Positions 40,734 to 49,799 of a DNA stretch of 64,000 bases are shown here, piece by piece. The stretch comes from Mycolicibacterium frederiksbergense (GTDB lineage: Bacteria; Actinomycetota; Actinomycetes; Mycobacteriales; Mycobacteriaceae), in contig NZ_CP038799.1 in the NCBI RefSeq assembly GCF_012223425.1, positions 5,068,249 to 5,132,248 on the forward strand, read 5' to 3'. The position numbers and the translations under genes are program-made. The notes under the pieces are model-generated. The model made no database searches. It saw only the letters and a program-made list of their open reading frames with translations, and was not told the DNA's origin. Each line of letters starts with the position of its first letter. Position 1 is the stretch's first letter.

Positions 40734-40775
40734 CCTCGGCCCTCCAAACACCGTTTGGAGGGCCGAGGCATTTGT
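40734..40775 (+). terminator. rrn operon intrinsic terminator
   Basis: A perfect 16-bp stem, CCTCGGCCCTCCAAAC (40734-40749) with GTTTGGAGGGCCGAGG (40753-40768), 3-nt loop ACC, followed by CATTTGTG. It is the strongest hairpin terminator in the window. Confidence 0.85.
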
Positions 40776-40912
40776 GCATCCGATGCAATTCACCAGCCAT
40801 TTTACGATTCGAATTGAATGGCAGTAAATGGCCGATATTCAGGCAACTGTCGTGTTTCGCCGGCTCCCGGCTATCCTTTCGGAAAGACGGTTGATCAATC
40901 AGGAAGGCGACT

Positions 40913-41794
40913 GTGGCCGAGGACAGACAAGCCGGCAGCGGCGAACGGCCCTTCCGCCGGGCGGCGGGCGACGGTCCGCGTGCCGGCGGGAACTCCGGAC
41001 ACCGTTCCGGCGCCAACGGCGCTCAGCGTTCCGGAGCCGGCGGCGCGCCTCATCGAGGTGGTCGTGATCGGCCCAGCCCACCATGGTCTTCCGGGCCCAG
41101 TAGCCGGCGGGATCAGGATGGCGAAGACCGTCCGGTCGGCCCGCGCATTCCACCGGAGATCGAAGCAAAACAGCTCTCTCCCGAGATCCGCAGCGAGTTG
41201 ATCACCCTGGACAAGTCCACGGCCGACGTGGTGGCACGCCACCTGGTGGCGGCCGGGGAACTCCTCGAGGAGGATCCTGCGGCCGCGCTGGAACACGCCC
41301 GCGCCGCGCGTGCCCGTTCCGGCAGGATCGCCGCGGTCCGCGAAGCCGTGGGTATCGCGGCGTACTACTGCGGTGACTGGGCGCAGGCGCTTGCCGAATT
41401 GCGTGCCGCCCGGCGGATGGGCAGCAAGTCTGCACTGCTGCCCTTGATCGCCGATTGCGAACGTGGTGTCGGACGTCCGGAAAGGGCCGTCGAGTTGGCC
41501 CGTAGCGAAGAGGCCCTGCAGCTCACCGGCGACGATGCCGATGAATTGCGCATCGTGGTGGCAGGGGCCCGATCCGATCTCGGCCAGCACGAACAGGCGC
41601 TGGCGCTACTGTCCAGCCCGCCACTGGACGCGACCCGCCTCGGGACCACCAGTGCCCGGCTGTTCTACGTCTATGCCGAGACCCTGCTCGCGCTCGGTCG
41701 CCCCGATGACGCGGTGCAGGCCTTCATCAACGCCGCCGCCGTCGACGTAGAGGGTGTCACCGACGCCGAAGAACGTCTCACCGAGCTGACCTGA
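40913..41794 (+). CDS. Tetratricopeptide-type protein of unknown function (Rv1691 type)
   Basis: 293 residues. The first 75 are Arg/Gly/Pro/Ser-rich and look disordered; a helical repeat domain follows (about 85-290) with TPR-like units such as AALEHARAARARSG, AVREAVGIAAYYCGDWAQALAELRAARRMG and ETLLALGRPDDAVQAFINAAAVD. Cytosolic, no catalytic motif; a scaffold role is the family-level guess. GTG 40913 has AGGAAGG upstream, and TATCCT (40872-40877) is a -10 candidate after the rrn terminator. It heads a run of genes to recN with 1-bp to 26-bp gaps. Confidence 0.85.
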   Translation: MAEDRQAGSGERPFRRAAGDGPRAGGNSGHRSGANGAQRSGAGGAPHRGGRDRPSPPWSSGPSSRRDQDGEDRPVGPRIPPEIEAKQLSPEIRSELITLDKSTADVVARHLVAAGELLEEDPAAALEHARAARARSGRIAAVREAVGIAAYYCGDWAQALAELRAARRMGSKSALLPLIADCERGVGRPERAVELARSEEALQLTGDDADELRIVVAGARSDLGQHEQALALLSSPPLDATRLGTTSARLFYVYAETLLALGRPDDAVQAFINAAAVDVEGVTDAEERLTELT

Positions 41795-41795
41795 G

Positions 41796-42791
41796 ATGGG
41801 CACACTGGCGCGGGAGCATGATTGTCTGCTCCTGGATCTCGACGGCACGGTGTTCCGCGGCCACGAACCCACCACCGGAGCGGTGGACAGTTTGGCGACG
41901 CTGGACGCCCGCACGCTCTACGTCACCAACAATGCTTCCCGGTCGGCCGCCGAGGTCGCCGGGCATCTCCAGGAGCTCGGCTTCAGCGCCCGAGCCGATG
42001 ACGTCGTCACCAGCGCGCAGAGCGCCGCCCGCTTGCTGGCGAGCCAATTGCCTGCCGGCGCCGCCGTGCTGGTCGTCGGCACCGACTCGCTGGCCGCCGA
42101 GATCGTCGCCGTCGGCCTGAAGCCGGTCCGCGCGTTCGAGGAGAGTCCCGTCGGTGTCGTCCAGGGCCACAACCCCGAGACCGCCTGGCCGATCCTGTCC
42201 GAGGCTGCGCTGGCCATCCGTGCCGGTGCGGTGTGGGTCGCCGCCAATGTCGACCGCACGCTGCCGTCGGAACGCGGGTTGCTGCCGGGCAACGGCTCCA
42301 TGGTCGCTGCGCTGCGTACCGCCACCGACGCCGAACCTCAGGTCGCCGGGAAACCGGCCCCCACCCTGATGAACGACGCGCTGGCCCGCGGCGATTTCCG
42401 GACACCTCTGGTCATCGGGGATCGCCTCGATACCGATATCGAGGGAGCCAACGCTGCGGGGCTGCCCAGCCTGATGGTGCTCACCGGGGTGAACAACGCC
42501 GCCGATATGGTGCACGCCGCGTCCGGCAGCCGGCCCGATTTCGTGTCCGAGGATCTGCGCGCCCTGCACACCGATGCCGAGGTCCTGCGGATCGCCCCGC
42601 ACCCGGCCTGGCAGACCCAGACCAGCGGTTCGACGCTCACCGTGCGGGCGACCGGAGCCGATGCCGGTGATCCGCTGAGCGTCGTGCGTGCCACCGCGCA
42701 CGCAGCGTGGGCCGGCGGTGGCAGCGTCACCGTCGCAGCCGGCGATGACACCGCGCGCGCTGCACTGCAGCGCTGGTCGCTGCTGACCTGA
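41796..42791 (+). CDS. HAD-family phosphatase, probable glycerol-3-phosphate phosphatase (Rv1692 type)
   Basis: 331 residues. HAD motif I LLLDLDGTVFRG with the nucleophile Asp, motif II VTNNASRS, motif III Lys in VAGKPAPTLM and motif IV VIGDRLDTDIEGAN place it in the NagD/p-nitrophenyl phosphatase class. A C-terminal extension (about 255-331) of GNAT-like pattern follows. The M. tuberculosis homolog was shown to dephosphorylate glycerol 3-phosphate in polar-head recycling. The ATG comes 1 bp after the preceding stop, so the genes are coupled. Confidence 0.88.
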   Translation: MGTLAREHDCLLLDLDGTVFRGHEPTTGAVDSLATLDARTLYVTNNASRSAAEVAGHLQELGFSARADDVVTSAQSAARLLASQLPAGAAVLVVGTDSLAAEIVAVGLKPVRAFEESPVGVVQGHNPETAWPILSEAALAIRAGAVWVAANVDRTLPSERGLLPGNGSMVAALRTATDAEPQVAGKPAPTLMNDALARGDFRTPLVIGDRLDTDIEGANAAGLPSLMVLTGVNNAADMVHAASGSRPDFVSEDLRALHTDAEVLRIAPHPAWQTQTSGSTLTVRATGADAGDPLSVVRATAHAAWAGGGSVTVAAGDDTARAALQRWSLLT

Positions 42792-42817
42792 CCGCATCGG
42801 CTAGCGTGATCAGCGAT

Positions 42818-43009
42818 ATGAGTACCGATCCTGAGCAGATCCGCACCCAGATTGCGGCACTGTTGGCAGACCTGCCGGATATCGAATCCGGGGGGCTGGA
42901 GGACTCCGAAATCGACGCCGTCGCAGCGCGCCTGGAAGAGGCGCATGACCTACTGGTCCGCGCCCTGGAATCGGTGGAGGGCCGGGGCGACGCGATCCGG
43001 GGGCACTGA
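42818..43009 (+). CDS. Small conserved acidic protein (Rv1693 type)
   Basis: 63 residues: DPEQIRTQIAALLADLPDIESGGLEDSEIDAVAARLEEAHDLLVRALESVEGRG read in parts as two amphipathic helices with many Asp and Glu. No known domain. It sits between the G3P phosphatase and tlyA in mycobacteria generally. ATG 42818 is preferred; GTG 42806 would add four residues. TAGCGT (42802-42807) could be a -10 for a nearly leaderless transcript. Function unknown. Confidence 0.75.
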   Translation: MSTDPEQIRTQIAALLADLPDIESGGLEDSEIDAVAARLEEAHDLLVRALESVEGRGDAIRGH

Positions 43010-43013
43010 CCCG

Positions 43014-43820
43014 ATGACGCGACGAGCGCGGGTGGATGCCGAGTTGGTGCGGCGTGGGCTGGCCAGGTCCCGGCAGCAGGCCGCCGAACTGATCGGCGCG
43101 GGCCGGGTCCGCATCGATGGCATGCCGGCGGCCAAGCCGGCCACCGCGGTATCGGTGGACGCCCATCTCACCGTCGCAGCCGACGAACGCACCTGGGTAT
43201 CGCGAGGTGCGCACAAACTGATCGGTGCGCTCGATGCCTTCGGTGTGCCCGTCCAGGGCCGCCGCTGCCTGGATGCGGGCGCATCGACCGGCGGATTCAC
43301 CGAGGTGCTGTTGGACCGTGGTGCCGCCGAGATCGTGGCCGCCGACGTCGGCTACGGACAGCTCGCCTGGTCACTGCGCTCCGATGAGCGGGTGGACGTG
43401 CTGGAACGCACAAATGTCCGGACTCTCACACCCGATGCGATCGGCGGCCCGGTCGACCTGGTGGTCGCCGACCTGTCCTTCATCTCGCTGGCCACCGTGC
43501 TGCCCGCGCTGACTGCGTGCTGCAGCCGTGACGCCGACATCGTTCCGATGGTCAAACCACAGTTCGAGGTCGGCAAGGACCGGGTCGGTGCCGGTGGCGT
43601 CGTCTCGGATCCCGCGCTGCGCGCCGAGGCGGTCCTGGCCGTCGCACACCGTGCCGCCGAATTGCAGTGGCACACAGTCGCTGTCACTGCAAGCCCATTG
43701 CCGGGGCCGTCCGGCAATGTGGAGTTCTTCCTGCGGTTCCGGGCCGAAGCCGACGAACCTCTCGTCGGTGAGAGCCTGGAAGACGCTGTTGCTCGTGCCA
43801 TTGACGAAGGGCCACAATGA
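43014..43820 (+). CDS. tlyA: 16S/23S rRNA 2'-O-methyltransferase TlyA
   Basis: 268 residues. An N-terminal S4 RNA-binding domain (ARVDAELVRRGLARSRQQAAELI) and a class I methyltransferase domain with LDAGASTGGFTEVLLDRGA as SAM site and VADLSFISL, MVKPQFEVGKD as later motifs. TlyA methylates C1409 of 16S and C1920 of 23S; the modification makes ribosomes sensitive to capreomycin. ATG 43014 is 4 bp after the small gene. Its stop overlaps the nadK ATG. Confidence 0.95.
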   Translation: MTRRARVDAELVRRGLARSRQQAAELIGAGRVRIDGMPAAKPATAVSVDAHLTVAADERTWVSRGAHKLIGALDAFGVPVQGRRCLDAGASTGGFTEVLLDRGAAEIVAADVGYGQLAWSLRSDERVDVLERTNVRTLTPDAIGGPVDLVVADLSFISLATVLPALTACCSRDADIVPMVKPQFEVGKDRVGAGGVVSDPALRAEAVLAVAHRAAELQWHTVAVTASPLPGPSGNVEFFLRFRAEADEPLVGESLEDAVARAIDEGPQ

Positions 43821-44740
43821 CATCCGAACGATCCGTGCTGGTCGTCGTGCATACCGGGCGTGACGAGGCCACCGAGACCGCCCGCCGGGTGGAGAAGGTG
43901 CTGGGCGAACACGGGATCGGCCTGCGGGTGCTGACCGCGGAAGCCGTCGACCGAGGTTCGCTGCACCTGGCACCGGACGAGATCCGGGCGCTCGGTGTGG
44001 ACATCGAGGTCGTCGACGCCGACGAACGGGCCGCCGAAGGCTGTGAGCTGGTGCTTGCTCTCGGTGGCGACGGCACCTTCCTGCGGGCTGCCGAACTTGC
44101 CCGCAACGCCGAGATTCCGGTGCTCGGGCTCAATCTCGGTCGCATCGGCTTTCTCGCCGAAGCGGAGACCGAGGCCCTCGACGACGTTCTCGACCATGTC
44201 ATCGCCCGCGACTACCTGGTCGAGAAGCGGATGACCCTCGACATCGTGGTTCGCGCGGGCGGCACCATCCTGGACCACGGCTGGGCGCTCAACGAGGCCA
44301 GCCTGGAAAAGGGCCCGCGGCTCGGCGTGCTGGGCGTGGTGCTGGAGGTCGACGGCCGACCGGTGTCCTCGTTCGGGTGCGACGGTGTGCTGGTCTCGAC
44401 GCCGACGGGTTCCACGGCGTACGCATTCTCGGCGGGCGGACCGATCCTGTGGCCGGATCTGGAGGCGATCCTGGTGGTGCCCAACAACGCTCATGCGCTG
44501 TTTGCGCGGCCGATGGTGACCAGCCCGAACGCGTCCATCGCCATCGAGATCGAGGCCGGCGGCAATGACGCGGTGGCCTTCTGTGACGGCCGGCGCAAGA
44601 TGATCGTGCCGGCCGGCGCACGCCTGGAGGTGACACGCTGTGAGACGTCGCTGAAATGGGTGCGGCTGGACAGCGCGCCGTTCACCGACCGGCTGGTTCG
44701 GAAGTTCCGGCTGCCCGTCACCGGATGGCGTGGCCAGTAG
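43817..44740 (+). CDS. nadK: NAD kinase
   Basis: 307 residues. The GGDGT motif (LALGGDGTFLRAAELA) and the second Gly-rich block STPTGSTAYAFSAGGPI are diagnostic. It makes NADP from NAD, using ATP or, in mycobacteria, also polyphosphate. The ATG overlaps the tlyA stop (ATGA), and its TAG stop shares one base with the recN GTG. Length is normal. Confidence 0.96.
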   Translation: MTSERSVLVVVHTGRDEATETARRVEKVLGEHGIGLRVLTAEAVDRGSLHLAPDEIRALGVDIEVVDADERAAEGCELVLALGGDGTFLRAAELARNAEIPVLGLNLGRIGFLAEAETEALDDVLDHVIARDYLVEKRMTLDIVVRAGGTILDHGWALNEASLEKGPRLGVLGVVLEVDGRPVSSFGCDGVLVSTPTGSTAYAFSAGGPILWPDLEAILVVPNNAHALFARPMVTSPNASIAIEIEAGGNDAVAFCDGRRKMIVPAGARLEVTRCETSLKWVRLDSAPFTDRLVRKFRLPVTGWRGQ

Positions 44741-46491
44741 TGCTTTCCGAGATACGTATCGAATCGCTGGGCGCGATCAGTTCGGCGACGGCCGAGTTCG
44801 ATCGCGGCCTGACCGTGTTGACCGGCGAGACCGGCGCAGGCAAGACGATGGTGGTCACTGGCCTGCACCTGCTGGGCGGAGCACGGGCCGACGCCAGCCG
44901 GGTGCGTACCGGTGCCGATCGGGCCGTGGTGGAAGGACGTTTCGCCACCGTTGATCTCGGTGCCGATGTCACCGGTCGCATCGACGAGATCCTGGAGTCC
45001 TCAGGCGCAGACCGCGACGATGACGACAGCGTCATCGCGGCGCGATCGGTCAGCCGTGACGGGCCGTCGCGGGCCTACCTCGGCGGGCGCAGCGTGCCGG
45101 CGAAATCGCTGAGCGGGTTCACCAATGAGCTGCTGGCCCTGCACGGACAGAACGATCAGCTGCGGCTGATGCGCCCCGATGAGCAGCGCGGCGCGCTGGA
45201 CCGGTTCGCCGATGTGAGCACACCGCTACGCAAGTACCGGGCGCTGCGCGAGGAATGGCTGACCGCGCGCCGCGACCTGATCGACCGTACCCAGCGGGCC
45301 CGCGAACTCGCGCTCGAGGCGGACCGGCTGAGCTTCGGGCTCAACGAGATCGACACCGTGGACCCGGCGCCGGGTGAGGACGATGCCCTTGTCGCCGATA
45401 TCCGTCGGCTCTCCGAACTCGACGCACTGCGCGAATCCGCCGCCGGGGCACGGGCCGCGTTGGCGGGCCCGCCCGATGACGACGGCACCGATGCGGCGTC
45501 CGCGGCGGCCAATGTCGCCTCGGCCAGGGCCGCCCTGGAGGGCACCGATGACGGCGTCTTGCAGGCGTTGGGCGAGCGACTGGCCGAAGCGGTCGCCGTG
45601 ATCGCCGATGTGTCGACCGAGCTCGGTGGATTCCTCTCCGAACTGCCCAGCGATGCCAGCACGTTGGAAGGCAAGCTGGCGCGCCAGAGTGAGCTGCGCG
45701 GACTGACCCGCAAGTACGGTGCCGATATCGACGCGGTGCTGGCGTGGGCGAGAGAATCCCGGGACCGGCTGTCGCAGCTCGACGTCTCGGAGGAGGCGCT
45801 GGCGGGATTGCAACAGCGTGTCGATGACCTGCAGGCCAAGGTGGTCGCCGCGGCCGCCGATCTGACCAAGGCGCGCACCAAGGCGGCCAAGGGGCTGTCC
45901 AAGGCGGTGACCGCAGAATTGGCCGGTCTGGCGATGACCGGGGCCGACTTCGGTATCTCGTTGGCGCCGTTGGCTGCCCGTGCCGACGACTCGGCGCCGA
46001 TCACGCTGGCCGGTGGCGTGGCGGCGCACGCCGGTCAGCACGGGGTGGACGCGGTCGAGTTCGGGTTCGCCGCGCATCGTGGCACCGAGCTGCTGCCGCT
46101 GGCCAAAAGTGCCTCCGGCGGTGAGCTCTCGCGCGTCATGCTGGCCCTCGAGGTCGTGCTGTCAGCGTCGGCGGAGGGCACCACGATGGTGTTCGACGAG
46201 GTCGACGCCGGAGTCGGTGGCCGTGCCGCGGTGCAGATCGGTCGCCGGTTGGCGCGGCTGGCCCGCACCCATCAGGTCATCGTCGTCACCCATTTGCCGC
46301 AGGTGGCCGCCTACGCCGATACCCATCTCGTGGTGGAGAGCGGCCCGAAATCCAGCCGCGTCGTCCGTCTGCAGGACGAGGACCGGGTGGCCGAACTCGC
46401 CAGGATGCTGGCCGGGCTCGGCGACACCGACAGCGGCCGGGCCCATGCGCGTGAGCTGTGGGAGTCCGCCCAGCGCGACCGCGCCGAGTGA
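44740..46491 (+). CDS. recN: DNA repair protein RecN
   Basis: 583 residues, SMC-like. Walker A GETGAGKT near residue 30, long coiled-coil arms (about 150-370), signature LAKSASGGELSRVMLALEVVL and Walker B TMVFDEVDAGVGG. RecN acts early in double-strand-break repair. I start at GTG 44740 (sharing one base with the nadK stop) since it gives MLSEIRIESLGAI, the family N-terminus; ATG 44725 would add five residues. Its stop abuts the stop of the converging gene with no spacer. Confidence 0.95.
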   Translation: MLSEIRIESLGAISSATAEFDRGLTVLTGETGAGKTMVVTGLHLLGGARADASRVRTGADRAVVEGRFATVDLGADVTGRIDEILESSGADRDDDDSVIAARSVSRDGPSRAYLGGRSVPAKSLSGFTNELLALHGQNDQLRLMRPDEQRGALDRFADVSTPLRKYRALREEWLTARRDLIDRTQRARELALEADRLSFGLNEIDTVDPAPGEDDALVADIRRLSELDALRESAAGARAALAGPPDDDGTDAASAAANVASARAALEGTDDGVLQALGERLAEAVAVIADVSTELGGFLSELPSDASTLEGKLARQSELRGLTRKYGADIDAVLAWARESRDRLSQLDVSEEALAGLQQRVDDLQAKVVAAAADLTKARTKAAKGLSKAVTAELAGLAMTGADFGISLAPLAARADDSAPITLAGGVAAHAGQHGVDAVEFGFAAHRGTELLPLAKSASGGELSRVMLALEVVLSASAEGTTMVFDEVDAGVGGRAAVQIGRRLARLARTHQVIVVTHLPQVAAYADTHLVVESGPKSSRVVRLQDEDRVAELARMLAGLGDTDSGRAHARELWESAQRDRAE

Positions 46492-47373
46492 TCAGGCCGG
46501 GTTGGCGGGCGACAGTTCCGCGCTGCTCCAGCGCAGCGGGCTGACACCGGTCAGTTCGAGAACCTCGTCGACGGTGAATTCGATGGAACACTGTGCATCC
46601 GGTTCGCTCTGCCAGATGATCTCGGCGGTGCCGGTCAGCTGCAGCGTGGTCCCGGTGTCCCAGTCCGGGATCAGCAGCCCGGCCCGCGGGTTGGCACTGA
46701 TATTGCCCAGCGTCATGAACATCGAGTTGCCCCGGTAGTCCGGCCACCGCAGCCGGGTGGGTGAAAGCACCTGGAGGAAGCCCGGATTGCCGCCCCGGTG
46801 CGAGGCGTCGGTGTTGCCCTCGGTATCCGCGGACCCGATGAAGAAGGTGTCGGCCGCCGCGATGATCTGCTGGGCGCGCGCGTCGAGGGCGTCGCCGTGG
46901 TGCCGCACGTGCCTGTCGGGCGCGCTCACCACACCCTCGATATGCCTGCGGGAGATGTATTTCGGGCAGTTCGAGTACACCTGATCGGGCTGGATCAGCA
47001 GTCCGGCGCCGGTCGGGACGGCGACACCGTTGACCCGCATGCGGCGCCGGGTCTGCGGCTGCACGGCGATCATGCCGACCCGGTGGGTTTGTCCGGTCAG
47101 CACCTCGCGCAGGGGATCGCCGGTGACGGGCAACGCATCGACGGCGATCTGCTCATCGGTGACGTGCACGAAACCGGGCGGGCCGGTGACCAGGCCGGTC
47201 CATATCCGGTCGGCGTCGTCGGCCGCGGCGAGCACGACCATCGGTTGATCGGCCAGGAATTCGGCGGCGGCGTCCGGGATCTCGTCGCGGACCATCCGGC
47301 TCAGCCGTGCCGCGATGTCGCTCTGGCCCAGTCTGCGCTGCACCGCCAGCTCGCCGGGGTGATAGACGGTCAT
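46492..47373 (-). CDS. Pyridoxamine 5'-phosphate oxidase-like flavin-binding protein
   Basis: 293 residues. The split-barrel region AADTFFIGSADTEGNTDASHRGGNPGFLQV and FMTLGNISANPRAGLLIPDWDTG is typical of PNPOx-like FMN-binding proteins with a long N-terminal half. The N-half contains a second, divergent barrel (DAAAEFLADQPMVVLAAADD). No signal peptide. It lies 8 bp downstream of the VOC gene, so the two are one unit. The substrate is unknown; oxidation or detoxification of a small molecule is inference. Confidence 0.8.
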   Translation of the reverse strand: MTVYHPGELAVQRRLGQSDIAARLSRMVRDEIPDAAAEFLADQPMVVLAAADDADRIWTGLVTGPPGFVHVTDEQIAVDALPVTGDPLREVLTGQTHRVGMIAVQPQTRRRMRVNGVAVPTGAGLLIQPDQVYSNCPKYISRRHIEGVVSAPDRHVRHHGDALDARAQQIIAAADTFFIGSADTEGNTDASHRGGNPGFLQVLSPTRLRWPDYRGNSMFMTLGNISANPRAGLLIPDWDTGTTLQLTGTAEIIWQSEPDAQCSIEFTVDEVLELTGVSPLRWSSAELSPANPA

Positions 47374-47381
47374 GGCGCGCC

Positions 47382-47843
47382 TCAGAAGAATCCGCAGGTG
47401 GGTGATTCGCCGTTGGGGGCCGGCTCGGCCTCGGCGCCGCGTGGTGCGAAGACCTCGAGCCGGATCCCGTCGGGGTCGGTGAAGAAGATGCCACCCGACG
47501 ACGCGCCCTCACCGTGCGCCACCACACCGTCATGAGCGAAGGTCACGCCGAGCTCCTTGAGTGCGGACTCCACGGTTCGGACCTGCTCGATGGTGTCGAC
47601 CTGGAAGGACAGGTGGTGCAGGCCCGGGGTGCTGCTGGAGAACTCTCCGTCGCTCTGCTGCCACAACGTCAAACGCAGGTCGCCGTCGATGCCCAGGAAG
47701 GCGAAGCGGCGGTCACCCTCGTTGTGGATCGCGAGCTGTTCGAAACCCAGTGCCCGCCGGTAGAAGTCCACCGATCGGGTGAGTTCGGTGACGTTGAGGC
47801 CGACGTGGCCGGGGGCGAGCTGTGGGGCGGTGGGTGTACTCAT
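47382..47843 (-). CDS. VOC (glyoxalase/dioxygenase-fold) protein
   Basis: 153 residues with two beta-alpha-beta-beta-beta modules. Likely metal ligands are His in APGHVGLNV, His in TPGLHHLSFQV and Glu in GIRLEVFAP. Such proteins are glyoxalases, dioxygenases or drug-binding proteins; this one cannot be assigned. It has GGAGG ahead of its ATG and is divergent from the CGNR regulator, with a repeated 15-bp box between them. The C-terminus ends in TCGFF. Confidence 0.85.
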   Translation of the reverse strand: MSTPTAPQLAPGHVGLNVTELTRSVDFYRRALGFEQLAIHNEGDRRFAFLGIDGDLRLTLWQQSDGEFSSSTPGLHHLSFQVDTIEQVRTVESALKELGVTFAHDGVVAHGEGASSGGIFFTDPDGIRLEVFAPRGAEAEPAPNGESPTCGFF

Positions 47844-47866
47844 CCTGATCCTCCATGTAACCGGTG

Positions 47867-47934
47867 TAATTTATTTCAGAGGTTAGGACGATTCGCGACC
47901 GGTGTCAACCAGCTAAATCTATTTCGGTGGTTAG
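47867..47934. promoter_or_regulatory. Two direct repeats in the VOC/CGNR divergent promoter
   Basis: TATTTCAGAGGTTAG (47872-47886) recurs as TATTTCGGTGGTTAG (47920-47934), two mismatches in 15, exactly 48 bp apart, each preceded by a TAA-rich tract. The first overlaps a TAAATT -10 candidate for the VOC gene; the second ends just before TACGCT (47940-47945), the -10 for the CGNR gene. This is the layout of an operator pair controlling both directions. Confidence 0.55.
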
Positions 47935-47950
47935 TGCGCTACGCTGGGGT

Positions 47951-48472
47951 ATGGCTGATCCGCGCCCGCATGTCGGGGAACCTCTCGCGCTGGATCTGCT
48001 GAACACGGTGTGGATGTCCGCCGACGGGCCGCAGGACCTGCTCGAGGACGTGCCCGGCCTGCGTATTTGGCTGTTGGCCAACGGTCTCGACGAGCGCTGC
48101 CCGGCCGACGAGAAGACCCGTGCCGCACTGGTACGCGCCCGGGACGCGGTACTGCGGGCGGTCGCCGACAACGACATCGATGAGCTGAACGCGGTGCTCG
48201 ACCAGGGGCGGGTTCGTCGCATCCTCGCCGAGACCGGTCCGCGCGAGGAGCCCGATGTCGCGCGGGCGGAGTGGCTGCCCGGCTGGCTGGCCGCCGACGA
48301 TCTGTTGCGGCTGCTGGCGGTGGCTCCGGGTCGGATCAAGCAATGCGCCCACGAGCACTGCGTGCTCTGGTTCCACGACACCTCCAAGAACGGCACCCGG
48401 CGGTGGCATTCGATGACCACATGCGGCAACCGCGCCAAGGCCGCACGGCACTACGCGGCGAAGCGCGATTGA
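47951..48472 (+). CDS. CGNR zinc-finger (ABATE-domain) transcriptional regulator
   Basis: 173 residues from ATG 47951. An N-terminal ABATE ligand-binding domain (GEPLALDLLNTVWMS onward) and a C-terminal CGNR zinc finger: CAHEHCVLWFHDTSKNGTRRW then MTTCGNRAKAARHYAAKRD. This family is thought to act as stress- or ligand-responsive DNA-binding regulators. TACGCT lies 5 bp upstream of the ATG, so the mRNA is probably leaderless. Control of the divergent VOC and PNPOx-like genes is inferred from layout. Confidence 0.85.
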   Translation: MADPRPHVGEPLALDLLNTVWMSADGPQDLLEDVPGLRIWLLANGLDERCPADEKTRAALVRARDAVLRAVADNDIDELNAVLDQGRVRRILAETGPREEPDVARAEWLPGWLAADDLLRLLAVAPGRIKQCAHEHCVLWFHDTSKNGTRRWHSMTTCGNRAKAARHYAAKRD

Positions 48473-48560
48473 GATCGCGATGATGTTGCAGATGTGACAA
48501 AAGAAAACTTGTGGGGCTGGTGTTACGGCGCGCCTCCACCTCAACTTGAGGGTTTATGGC

Positions 48561-48566
48561 CAGAAT
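48561..48566 (+). promoter_or_regulatory. -10 box (CAGAAT) for leaderless steA mRNA
   Basis: CAGAAT has the key A at -11 and T at -7 and ends 6 nt before ATG 48573. No Shine-Dalgarno is present. A 13-bp palindrome CCTCAA-c-TTGAGG lies upstream at 48539-48551. Confidence 0.45.
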
Positions 48567-48572
48567 CGCCGC

Positions 48573-49757
48573 ATGAAGATGTCAGCGTTGCTATCGCGTA
48601 ATGCCAGCTCAAAGCCGGGCGTCATCGGTACTGCCCGCGTTGACCGCGACATTGATCGATTGCTCCGGCGCATCGGGCCCGGCGATATCGTCGTCCTGGA
48701 CGCACAGGACCTCGACCGCATCACCGCGGACGCCCTGGTGGAGGCCGAGGTCGCCGGTGTGGTCAACGCCTCACCGTCCATCTCGGGCCGCTATCCCAAC
48801 CTCGGTCCCGAGGTGCTGGTGGCCAACGGCATCGTGCTCATCGACGAGGCGGGCCCGGAGGTCTTCAAGAAGATCAAGGACGGCGCCCGCATCCGGCTCA
48901 ACAACGGTGGCGTCTACGCCGGTGACCGCCGGATCGGGCTCGGTACCGAGCGCACCGACCTGGAGATCCACGAGCTCATGGTGGAAGCCAAGAGCGGACT
49001 CGTCGCGCACCTGGAAGCCTTCGCCGGCAACACCATCGAGTTCATCCGCAGCGAGAGCCCGCTGCTGATCGACGGGATGGGCATCCCCGATATCGATGTC
49101 GACATGGACCGCAGGCACGTCGTCGTGGTCGCCGAGGGGCCCGCCGCCGCCGATGACCTGAAGGCGCTCAAGCCGTTCATCAAGGAGTATCAGCCCGTTC
49201 TGGTCGGTGTCGGTGCCGGCGCCGATCTACTCCGCAAGGCCGGTTACCGGCCCGCGCTGATCGTGGGCGACCCCAGCTCGATCAGCACCGACGCGCTGCG
49301 CTGCGGAGCGCAGGTCGTACTGCCCGCCGACGCCGACGGTCACGCCCCGGGCCTGGAGCGCATCCAGGATCTCGGTGTCGGAGCGATGACCTTCCCGGCC
49401 GCCGGGTCGGCCGCCGACCTCGCGCTGCTGCTGTGCCACCACCACGGCGCCTCGCTGATCGTCACCGCAGGCCACAGCGCCACCATCGAAGAATTCTTCG
49501 ACCGCTCCCGTCAGCAGAGCAACCCGTCGACGTTCCTGACCCGGCTCAAGGTCGGCGAGAAACTCGTCGACGCCAAGGCCGTGGCCACGCTGTACCGCAG
49601 CCGGGTCTCGGCCGGCGCGATCGCCCTGCTGGTGCTGGCGATGCTGATCGCGGTGATCGTTGCACTGTGGGTGACCCAGGTCGACGCCACCGTGATCGAC
49701 TGGGTCGTCGACTACTGGAACCGCTTCCTGCTCTGGGCGCAGGGCCTGGTGTCCTAG
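48573..49757 (+). CDS. steA: SteA-like septation protein (Rv1697 type)
   Basis: 394 residues. A large cytosolic part with thiamin-pyrophosphokinase-like pattern (GAGADLLRKAGYRPALIVGDPSSIS, VVLPADADGHAPGLERI) is followed by one membrane segment near the C-terminus (about 345-367, AGAIALLVLAMLIAVIVALWV). SteA with SteB supports septation in corynebacteria. The start MKMSALLSRN matches the mycobacterial homolog; earlier in-frame starts would pass through the promoter. It is followed by the mctB gene after 42 bp, a pair conserved in the order. Confidence 0.88.
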   Translation: MKMSALLSRNASSKPGVIGTARVDRDIDRLLRRIGPGDIVVLDAQDLDRITADALVEAEVAGVVNASPSISGRYPNLGPEVLVANGIVLIDEAGPEVFKKIKDGARIRLNNGGVYAGDRRIGLGTERTDLEIHELMVEAKSGLVAHLEAFAGNTIEFIRSESPLLIDGMGIPDIDVDMDRRHVVVVAEGPAAADDLKALKPFIKEYQPVLVGVGAGADLLRKAGYRPALIVGDPSSISTDALRCGAQVVLPADADGHAPGLERIQDLGVGAMTFPAAGSAADLALLLCHHHGASLIVTAGHSATIEEFFDRSRQQSNPSTFLTRLKVGEKLVDAKAVATLYRSRVSAGAIALLVLAMLIAVIVALWVTQVDATVIDWVVDYWNRFLLWAQGLVS

Positions 49758-49799
49758 ATCCTGCGGCATCCTCGCTGAATCCTCCCGAAGGGTGGCATC

